NCBI GenBank assembly: GCA_030220185.1
Contig: JASPKZ010009899.1
Coordinates: forward strand, 1 to 64,000
Direction: 5' to 3'
DNA: 64,000 nucleotides
Source of the DNA: Diploptera punctata
Taxonomy: Eukaryota > Arthropoda > Insecta > Blattodea > Blaberidae
Shown here: in pieces, positions 47,601-59,600 of the stretch
Position numbering within the stretch: the stretch's first letter is position 1
Layout of the letters: each line of letters starts with the position of its first letter
Program-made: the position numbers and the translations under genes
Notes under the pieces: model-generated
What the model was told of the DNA's origin: nothing
Seen by the model: the letters and a program-made list of their open reading frames with translations, nothing else
Database searches by the model: none

Positions 47601-50600
47601 TTGCAATGGGGTTGCATTGATGTATATGCAATTTATGTGGGAATCTATTTCATTATATTTGGAGAGAAAAATATACGTCTAGATTGGAGTTTGAACACAG
47701 GACCTTTGGTTTTATTTGCTAATGCTCTGCCACTGAGCTATCCCAGGCCTTCAATTTAAATGATAATTTTTCTCTTCAGTTTAATTCCTGAGAATTATAA
47801 GAGAAAAATTTGAGTTTAGATTTGACCTCAATAAGAAATATTAAATTTATAATAAAACATCTTACTTGTTTGTTTGCTTAAAATGTCACTAACAAGTTAA
47901 GCCCTCTCACTCTATTGAGGTGAGTGCCCACTGGATTGTAAGGAAGAGTTTTCCAAAGAATTAGATATAGAGAAATGAAAGTAGGAAAATATCTTCTAGG
48001 TCTTAAATGTTTTAATAATATTAGAGTTTAAAAAAATCTATCTGAGAGAGGATAAATAGAAAAGATTAAAGAAAAGGGAAACTGATACTGAAAAGAAATT
48101 AATTAGTCTGTCAATATTTCATCAACCTAATCAATACTATTTGAGGAGAGCCAATCTTGTTAGATAATATTTTATAAACAATATTGTTATAATGAAATAT
48201 TAAAGAATTGGAGGAGAAAATGTTCAAGCATGGGAACTCCTGTTTCAAACAACAAAACTTTATACAACTTACATTTTGCAGAATATCAATTGTTAATTGC
48301 ACAAGATTATGAAGATTTAGAATATATGTCTAGAAAATTAATAGAAGAATATGAAAAATGGGGATTAAATTTGAACATGAAAAAACAAAATATTTATCAA
48401 TTGGTGAACCAGAACAAAATTTAATTTTGGAGACTGGAGAATCAATAAAATCTTGTAGTAAGATCACATATTTAGGAATTAAAATAAATAAAAATGGGAG
48501 TTATGAAGAGGAAATAAGAAAAATGGAAATAAAGGAAAATTTGCAATTGCTTGCCTCAATGGAATATTGTGGGATAAAAAATATAAGTAATAAAAATAAA
48601 ATGAATATATATCATACAATTGTTAAAAGCATCATTACTTATGGAGCAGAACTTTGGCCATTAACAACAAAAACAAATAAGTACCTTTTGGCAACGGAAA
48701 TGGATTTTATACGAAGGGCCGCAAGAATTTCAAGAAGAGAAAAAATTAGGAACTCAGTTATAAGGGAGAAAATGAAGATTGAAGACACTATTTTAGATTA
48801 TATTAAAACTCAGCAATTAAGATGGTATGGACATGTCCAGCGAATGGAAGAGGATCGACTACCAAAATCTGTTTTGGAATGGAAACCTGAGGGAAGTCGA
48901 AGCAGAGGAAGACCTAAAACCTCCTGGAGTCAGGGAATATGTTTATATATGAAGGAGAAACATCTACAACCAGGAGATTGGATGGACTGACAAAATTGGC
49001 TATTGGGAATCGGACGATGTCAAAGACATTAATCAACCGATCTATCTATCTATATTGTTATAACAACAGCTGCACCAGGAGAAGGTAGGGATTGGATTAT
49101 TACCCAGGTCACTTCCTTTAAGTTCTCAATACATGAAATTGAAGATTCCTTTCTGTATTCCTTTAAATGTTGAAGTTAATTACTGGTTTACACATACATA
49201 TATTACAAATTAGATATAATAGGTTGTTGGTTGTTTGCAGGCATTCCATTCACTAGCAAAGTGTGTAGCAGCACTGACAGTCACTTGGCAGCAGGAAGCA
49301 CTGAATGTGGTTGAACAATTCCTCAGAGATGTGCAGAACCCTAGAACTGATGCTCATCACATATTTGCTCTTCTTATTATTGGAGAAATCGGGCGGCACA
49401 TGTAAGTTTCATATTTTCTCATTTCATTACCTTTCTGTCTTCAGAAATGATAAAAAATTGAACAGTACAACATCATAATAATTAATTGAATCGTGATTTT
49501 TTCTTACCTCATACATCTATGTTTCTTTTAAACACAGCACTGCAGTATCGGCGACCCTTTGTCGTCATCGTCAGCTGTTTTCACGACTGTCAATTTTTTT
49601 CCCCTTTTTGCCGGTAAGAAAAAATCACGATTCATTTAATTATTATTAATTGAACCTCATAATGTTAAAAATTCCCAAATTTAATATATAAGTACAACAT
49701 CATGTTATATAATATAAAATAGTTATACATTTTATAAACTTATGTATAAAACACTCTATGGCATGACAGGTCTAGAATGCCCTTGTCCTACCAATTGGCT
49801 GCCTGGCATCACATCCACATGTGTTAAATACAGAAGCAGACAATCATTCAGCCAGTGTAGATGTAACATATGGTTAGCATGTTGGGTTCCCCTCTATTAC
49901 AGCTGGTTTTCTCAATCTGGAGCCATTGCTTATTGCAGCTACCCAAATTTCTCGCGATGCTGGGTGGACATAGATCCCATACTGACCAAAATTCCATGAG
50001 AAAATTTCTTTGCCCATTGGGACTTGAACCAGCGTAAGTCCCATAGCTCTGCACCGAGACACCACGCCTTAAATTGCTCAGCTATGGCATAGGACATACA
50101 TGCAACTGTTTCGATGGTCACCCTTACACATTTAGGACATACATCCTCTCTCTTGGAAATTAATACAATTATGCATACATACACCTCATTAGATAACATG
50201 GAGCCAATAGCATGGAGCACAATATATAGCTACCAGTCACAGCCATGCGACCAATGATTCACAGTGTTTTCATTTATATTAATTAAATTATTGTATTTGC
50301 TTTGGCAATACACCAAATTTTTAGGGATTATGGACTCAGTCTTCGTCCCCTTGCCAGTTTTTTGTGAGGCTGATTGGCAACACAGTAGCTGCAATACCAG
50401 CTGCATTCTGTGTTGTCCATCTTGTTTTCTTTTTGACTTTTGACATACATGAATAAACCGTAACAAAGTGGTACAATGTCAGCTGGAGTTTATGGTCATT
50501 TGTACATGAGCTCTTCGTATATTTTCCAGTCATTCCCTATATAATTCACCTTCATTTTCTTGATAAGCAGATTGGTTATTTTAATAAAGGAAATAGAAAA

Positions 50601-53600
50601 ACTAGAAAAACTTAAGGAGTTCACTGTTTGGGGAAAAAACCATATTCAAAAATCTAAGGAAGAAAAAAAAATGAATTTTGAAATTCTGGGAAAGTTGATT
50701 TGATTGGGAGGTTCATCGGCCCACCAGCAGATGGAATAAGAAGCAGTGCTCCCGGATGACAGAACATTGATCCTGTAATTACTGATTATGTAACCACAAG
50801 ATTATGAAACTGGTCTAATTAGAAGACAGGTTATGAGATGAGGTTAAAAGAATTTTATTTTAAATTAAATCTCATAATGATGTTTCCTATAATAGTTCAA
50901 GATAAATTCTTATTCAAATTAAAACAATTCAACAAATCTATTAACATTTCTTAAAATAATTTGGAATTGTGAATTAGCAAGGAGAAATTCATCCACACAC
51001 ACACAGACTAACATTGTAATTATATATTATGAAAATACAATAGGAAGTGACATTATGAGGTTCTCTTAATAAATAAGTTTGGTCTGACTTTATCTTACCT
51101 CCAATTAATCACCTAGTTGTTAAATAACGAAGCATGTGTATACTCAAGTAGTCGTATACATTTTCCTTAATAAATTGGAAGGTGTTAATGCATCTATCGG
51201 CTGTGTACCATTATGTAAGTTTCAAGAAAAATGTGTTTAAAGTTTAAGTCAATTTTCACTATTTATTGTAGCGCCAAACTAACAATACTGGATATTGCAA
51301 GTTATTTTTCTTGTTTGACAGTTATGCATAAACAATCTAAGAGTGGGAACATTTGGCGCTTAGTTGCATGATGCAAAATTTAGATTAGCGTTTATGAAGA
51401 TCTGGTTTCATAGCCATTTGTTGCAGAACATAAAATCTCTTTATATTTTTTCTTTAATAATAAGGCTATATTTACAGATTTGGCACTAAAAGTGTGTATA
51501 CCCTTACTTCATGAGCTAGTGCAACAGATGGCATAAAAATACCAATTTTTTAAAAATGGTTCTTAGCCAGATTATGCATTACATTTATCCAATGAAAAAA
51601 ATTTGAAACTCAGTTATAGTTAAATTTGTTTGCTTTGTAAGGAAATAAGACATAAATTGGATGGAAAAATGGTTTAAATTAATTTTACATTGACGGGAAT
51701 TGACAGCATATATGAGAGAAAAATTTGAATTTAGATTGGATCTCGCCCATATAGCTCAGTCGATATAACTTTGGCCTAGAAAGCCAATGGGTTTGAGTCC
51801 CAGTCTGATCATATAATTTTTCTCTTCAAGTATAAAATATAATGTTACTTAATTGAAAATCAATGGTAAAGAGAAAAATTTTTTTGCCTGAACCGGGAAT
51901 CGAACCCCGAAACTTTAGCTTTGCCGTGCTAATGCTCTGACCACTGAGCTAATCCAGGCTTCATTCCCATCTAAGCAGAAATAGAGTAAGGTGAAGGAAG
52001 GATTTCTGCTTCGATGGGAATGAAGCCTGGATTAGCTCAGTGGTCAGAGCATTAGCACGGAAAGCTAAAGGTTCGGGGTTCGATTCCTGGTTCAGGCAAA
52101 AATTTTTCTCTTTACCATTGATTTATAATAATTTCATTGTGTTCATTAATTTGCTTATTTCTATGATAGTAATAGCTTCAGCTTCTCAATATTAATTTAA
52201 TTACTTAATTGAATTAATGGTAGAAATTTTCACGACTCACCTTATATTTATAGATGTCTTGAATACTAGTTTCCATATGTTATATATCATCATCAATTCT
52301 TTCTAACTTATATGAAGATTATTTAATTGAATTGGACAAATTTTTACATTTTACCTCATAAAAATATGTATTTCTCACCTGACTAGTTTTGAAGACAATC
52401 ACCTCCATCATCAGTTAAACTCCGATTGTTTGAAATTGAGTTGGAGTATTGGTGATGATGGAGACGATTGCCTTCAAAACTGGTTAGTTGAGAAATACAT
52501 ATTTTTTATTACATGAGGAATAAAAAATATCTGATTCAATTATATAATATTGATAATAATTTGTCTTATAGTGTTACCTTGCATTAGAATTTTTATTAAA
52601 ATTGAAATTAAATTCAAAATACTGATACTAAGTTTTCCATTCTACTTCTGTGGCTAAAAATTACAATAGGAAGTACTCAAAAAAATGCTTGAACATGATA
52701 TAGAAAATCTTAAATAAAAACACCATCTACTAATTTAGGTATCTTTTAATTTCAGAGATCTTAGCAGCATCACGAGTTTGAAGCAGGTTATATTGAATTC
52801 ATTTTCACCTCCTTCAGAAGAAGTGAAGTCGGCAGCGTCATACACATTAGGAAGTGTTGCTGTAGGAAACTTACCTCAGTATCTGCCATTTGTATTACAA
52901 GAGATAGAAGCACAGCCCAAGAGACAGTACCTTCTCCTACACTCACTTAAAGAGGTAAAACTATTCAAGTATAATAAGTTATTTATATCAAATAATAATA
53001 GGTAGTGCCATTTATTCTTTCTTGTTCCTCATATCTTCTTTTGAATGATTGAATCCTGGAGAAAAGCCTCCACCCATTTCGTTCATTCCACTTCTTTTCC
53101 TCCATTTCATTCTAATCTATTCTTCTTCTTTCAATGTCCTTCATAACTTGTTCCTCCCATTTATATCTTGACCGACCTCTTGCTCTCTTCTCTTGCTTTC
53201 TATATTCTAGTGCTTATCTTGGTAACATCCCAGTATTCGTCTTATTTACATGACTATGCCATCTTATTATCTTCTTTTTCACCCTGCATTCAAACCAGAT
53301 TCAAGTTTTCTCTTCTTACTGTGTTCTGAAATTTGTCTTTATAGTTTTTCCTAACATACATCTTAATCATCTTTCTTTGTTGTAGTCAAGATTTCAGCCC
53401 CATACAACAATGATACATTGTGTTTTTACAATAAAATTATTAGTTATATCCTTATATTTGAAATCCTTATTCGATGGGAGATCTTCAATTAATAAAATCC
53501 CTCTTCATAGTATTCATCAGTTTCATGATGTGTTGTTGTAATTTTGACAAGACCATACTTCAATGCAGTAACTAAATATTTAATCAAAATCAAAGTGGGA

Positions 53601-56600
53601 GGTAACACTAAGGGTCGAATGTTTGAACGCATTAGACAGTAAAAGGCGTTCTCTGCTGATAAAGTTTTATTCAAACACATTTTTCTTACTCAGAAATCTA
53701 TTCACGCGGTAATAATTGTAAGCTACCTGACAAGGTACCTTAAGATCGTAGCTCAAGATATAAACTTATGTGAAAATCCCGAAGGGAACCGATGGTAACC
53801 GATGTAGTTTGAAACTTATCCAAGATGTCGGACCTTGAAGACTTCGATCATGTTTTCGGTATACGCGGAGAAGAGGAATTTGATAGAGTCTACCAAAGAA
53901 TTCAACTGGAAGAACAGGAGAATGGCGTAATATTGCACGTCGCAGACATGTTTGTATACAGTATTATTTGCGGGATGCAAGCATAAATGCATTCCTCTAT
54001 AGCAGACGAAAATAACGGAAGTGGTTTTATCGCTAAGAATTCTGGGTAATTCGTTGCTAATATTACGAAAATGTCAACATTTATGCATGACCGGTAAGGC
54101 GGCCGTTAATTCGATCTCAGCTCACCAGTGATTGGAAGTAATTTGAGTAGAGACTAATGTATTTGCATACGACCCTAAGAGGTATTTATATTAATGAATG
54201 AGTTGGAAAAAATGCTTTAACATCTCATCTCATAAAGTTGCATGTCTTCATGATACCGGTTTCAAAAGTATAATTTTACTTCCATCTTCAGTCAGTTTGA
54301 CCTGAAGATGGAAGTAAACCTACATCTGGTAATTAACACGATCTGGTGTTAACAGTGAAATTTCGACAGTTGGAGTCTGACAGAAGATGGAAGTAAAATT
54401 ATACTTTTGAAACCGATATCATGAAGACATGCAACTTTGAGGCGAGATGTTAAAAGTATTTTCTCCAACTCAATCATTAACTAATTTTTTTTTTTAATTT
54501 ATCCTTCAATGAGAAGTGTTCAATGAATAATAAAATTGTCATTAACTAAATATTTATCATAATAGGCAGCATATTGTCTCCTGTAATATTTAATCTAGTA
54601 TTTTATAAAATATATATACAGTCAATATGCCCATTTCACCAATTAATGTTTTAAAATGTATATATATTTTAATATTTTATCACCAAGAATATCACTTGTG
54701 TATTAAATAGTATTTTATAGTTTTTAACCGTACATTATATTACAATGAATGTCTTGTGTATAAACATGAAACAGGAAATTGATTGAGTGATAAAATTATA
54801 CATACTAAGGTATTTGGTTTTGTAGACAATTAGGGCAAATAATAAAAATAGGTATAAATTCTAACACGAAGTAACAGTATGAGCCATATTATCAATATAG
54901 GCAGGTGAGAAATGCATATTTTTATGAGTTGAGATGTAAGGATATAATATTAATATTATATAATATTAATGAAAATACCGTTGGAAGAAAATTTAAACAG
55001 ACTATTTAACTCATGCCCCAAATGGGAGTCAATGACCAATCACGTTTCAATGATTTCTGTTTTACAACCAATCAGAGTCGTGTTTCACCAAATATTTATC
55101 AGTGTTATAATTACCATATTAAAGAAAGCTCCTCCTTACAATATTGCGTTCCTTTGGCAATAAATAGTATGATCTGGTTGCAGTGTGATAAACAAAAGAA
55201 GCAGTAGAAGCATATCTATCGTTTCTCATTTGTTTTCAAACATCGCCGTTTACATTAAATATATAAATATTTTAAAATAACTATAGTTAAATAATGATTT
55301 GTGAGTAAACAGCTTAATTTTATTCGTTAAATAGTCCTAACAAATGCCACTCTTGATTTCCAAATTCTCTAGATAAATTGGAAATCACTCGTGGCATTAC
55401 TTATGATAACACAAGTAAACAATACTGTGAGGTAATAATATTATAAGGAGAGAATTAGAAATATACCCCTCATTTCATAAATTAAACTTTATTTCCTGCA
55501 CATGTTTCAGAGACCATTGCCCCTATTTTTGTGAAATTTCTGCCTCATGGAAGGAAGGATGATGTTTAATTTAAATGTGTACATGAGTTTCATCATCATC
55601 ATCTTCTTCATACAAAGCTCTACAGACCAACAAAATGAACACAACAAACATTGTCATTTTATAATATTGAGAATTGTAAATTTGTGTAGAGGTGTCAAAT
55701 TTCCAAAACTTAATATTATTAAAGCAACCTCATAGTGTTACTTCCTAAAAATGTTAATTTCATTCAGTTCTATCTGTGACATGCACCTTCCACTTTAATT
55801 TTTCTTTTAAAGTGACTCTTTTTTTCTAATTACCAGTGGCTGCTGGTGGATTGAGAATGTTGGGTGTCACTGATGTAGATTTAGTTACATACAGTACTCA
55901 TAAATGAGGTATCTAGAAGCCAATGGTGTTAAGTGAACTTTTTTTTATCAATGCACCTAATGTCAAACTTAATGGCTTGGAGTGCTAGTTATATGGAGGA
56001 CAAGGGATGTAAAATATAAAATGTATGGGTTAAAGAAGAATTTTGATGTTTGGATGAGGTGTGACGATCATATAAAGTAGGATTTATTTCCTCGTTGAGA
56101 TGCACAATGCTGTAGGTGACATATGAAGGAGGTTAGATGTTGGTTGTAGCAGGTTCTCGTTGTGGGAGTCCTGGGTTCAACTTAACTTTGCCTCAGCTTT
56201 AGTTTCCCTTCAGGAGAACGTAGGGAAGATTTAAAATAGGTTATCATTCGAAATAAAAAAAATCACAAATTAACTTTAAATAAAGTCTTGGTATTTTATT
56301 TACCAATCAAGTTATTTTGATGCTTACGAAACTTGTATTTTGACACTTATTTTTCAGTTAATACTGAAAACGGTTATTAAATTCTAATTATCACCACTAT
56401 TATGATGACCCAACTGTCATATATAAAATTACTTTAAAATTCTTTATATTGCGAACTGAAATTAGCTACGCATATGTTTAAATGCATGTGGAGTCACACA
56501 ATACACTTTTTATTCAACTATGAATAAAAATTATATTCATTTTGACAAAATCATGGATGACTGTTTCTATGCACATCCCATCGCCATGATATCTTGTAGA

Positions 56601-59600
56601 AGACTCTCCAGATTCAGAAATATCTCATTCCCACAATCCTTCATTTCAAATTATGACATTCAAATCTGATTGCTCCAAACCAGGCTTGTAAGTACTATTG
56701 GTTGACTCATATCCCAGTTATCCAATCTCTTTAAATTTAATGTCAGTTGATATTTTAAAACTCCTTTGAAATTCTTAACTGATTCTATAATTATTTAGAA
56801 CCGCAAAATTATTCTCACAATCAATTAGTTACTATAATATGAATTTCTTAATATTCATACTATAAAATATTAAATTGTTTCCATTGAATATAAAAATTAA
56901 AATATTAAGAATATATGCTAAATAAATTAATTAAGTCAGGGACCACCGCTGTAGTCTCGAGGTAGCGTGCTGCCTTGTCACGCAGTGGGCCCGGGTTCAA
57001 TCCCCGGTCGGGGCAGTTTTTCTGGGTGAGGTTTTTATCGGGGCTTTTCCTCACCTATAAGACAAATGTCAGGAAAACTTTAAGGCCCAAACGGTCCCCG
57101 AAATCATATGGCCATCATCCATATCATTATCATCCTTACCATTATCATTATCATCATCATCCTTCACCGGTGTGGAAAGCAACGGGAAGTTACCACACCT
57201 ACACAATTCCCTAGTAAAGCTGCAAGCATAGCATGAAAATGCTATGATTGCAGTGAAGGACCTGCCTTCGGGAAGAATTACTGTGGATTGTTAAGTATGG
57301 GTAAATATCCGGCTTTAGGGTGCTGAGTTCATAATAGAGTATATGGTTGGTTGGTATCTAATGTCGAGCACTTGATAATGAAATCATTCGCTCTTAATAG
57401 AGTATATTAAATGTGATATTTGAAAAGACAAATATACACTCAGACTGGGATTTGAGCCCAGGACCTTTCACTTTCTATGTAAATGCTGTACCTGAGCATT
57501 CCAATTTAAACACAAGTTTTTCTCTTATACACTGTTAATTCCCGAGCGCCAAATGCTACGAACCATAACTCGATCATGCAAATGGCAGCTTCTTTATTAA
57601 GAAGACCTTTATGGGAATTTTACATTACATTATAAAGCCAGTACAGCCTCTTTCAATGTTTTTATTATTCATTTAATACATCTCAATGAAGGATAAATTA
57701 TATTTGAAAAGAGAAATTTATGCTCAGACAGGGGTTTGAACCCAGGACCTTTTACTTTCTTTGCGAATGCTCTACCAACTAAGCTACCTGAGCACTTCAA
57801 TCTAAATGCAAATTTTCTCTTATACACTGTTAATTCCCGAATGCAAAATGCTATTAACCGTTGCTCGAGGGTATTAACTTTTTATCATGTCCACGAAGGA
57901 CCAAGTTAGAAGTGCCACATAGTTATAGAATATCTATTATTGCAGACAGAATTTTGTGATTTTTTGTCACAGTTTCAGTGTGAGTCATAGGGCCGCATGC
58001 AAATACATTAGTCTCTACTCAAATTACTTCCAATCACTGGTGAGCAAGTGCAAAGATCGAATTAGCTACCCACTAACTGGTCATGCATGAAAGTTGTCAT
58101 TTTCGTAATATTGGCAAGAAATTACCCAGAATTCTCAGCGATAAAACCACTTCCGTTATTTTTGTCTGCTACAGAGGAACACATTTACGCTTGCATCCCG
58201 CAAATAATACCGTATACAACAACGTCTGCATCGTGCAATATTACACCGATTCTCCTGTTCTTCCAGTTGAATTCTTTGGTAGACTCTATCAAATTCCTCT
58301 TCTCCGCATATACCGAAAACATGATCGAAGTCCTCAAGGTCCGACATCTTGGATAAAGCGGCAAGGTTTCAAACTACATCGGTTCCCTTCGGGATTCTCA
58401 CGATAAGTTTCTATCTTAAGCTATGATCTTAAGTTACCTCGTCAGGTAGCTTACGAATTTCAACAATTATTATCTCATGAATAGATTTCTGAGTAAGCAA
58501 AATCGTATTAGGATAAAACTTTCTCAGCAGAGAACGCCTTTTACGGTCTAATGCATTCAAGGATTCGACCCCTAATAGAGTATTCATATGCATTGTGAAA
58601 TTGCTAATGTTAGCTTACTATCAGATGGAAATCATATGTTCACAGAAAATATATTGAGAGAAGTGAGATTGTTATGATACTAAAGTATAGTTTTGTTTGA
58701 TGCAGATTATCACTTGTCAGTCCTCGACACCTGGTGGAGTTCAGTTACTACAACCATTTGTGCCTGCCATCTGGCAGCAGTTGTTTCGACACTGCGAATG
58801 TGGAGAGGAAGGCACAAGGAACGTGGTAGCAGAGTGCCTGGGGAAACTCACACTTATTGATCCTGCCAGCTTACTGCCAAGGTTACAGGAATCTCTAGTC
58901 TCAGATTCAGCTCTTATGAGAACTACTGTTGTCACCGCTGTTAAATTCACCATCTCAGATCAGGTAACTGCCATATCAACTCTCGTGTAAAATGAAATCT
59001 AGTGGAATGCAGAGCTGCCAAATGTTCACTAGTTTGAGTCCTCATGAGTGATGAAATTTTCTCATTGGTCAGCCAGTGAATGGAATTGGTATCCATCCAG
59101 AATCATGAGGAATTTGGGTAGCTATGATAAATAGTGTCTTCAGGTTGAGAAAATCAACATAACCAGCTGTGTCACCCCTATACAAGGTGAATGATCATTG
59201 AAGTCCTTAATGAATACATGTGGATGTGAGGCTAGCAGCTGTGTGATAAGTTAGGGACCTTTCTGGCATGTGGAATGGGAATTATATGGCATAAGCTATG
59301 CATTTCATGGTAAATTCCATTTTTATATTATTTATAAAAAATGTTTTAGCTTTTTTTATCTTTTTGGTAATTTCTTCCTTTATTCTTCCATTTGACTCTG
59401 CTTAAATATTTAAATTTTCTTATATAAGAGCCACTTCAAAAACAATGGGTTTTTTTTGTAATTTGAATTTGGAGGGTAAGAGACCCCTAACCCCCCCTTG
59501 AAGTATGTGAGAATATGTAATATATAATAATAAAAAATGTCAACAGTTGTGTCAAATTCATATTTTTCAGGGTTGCTAATCTGAATGGTGACAGTACCAA

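Noticed and set aside
58083..58406. Plus-strand frames of about 100 codons
   Set aside because: They lie opposite the Harbinger-like ORF start and show no domain.
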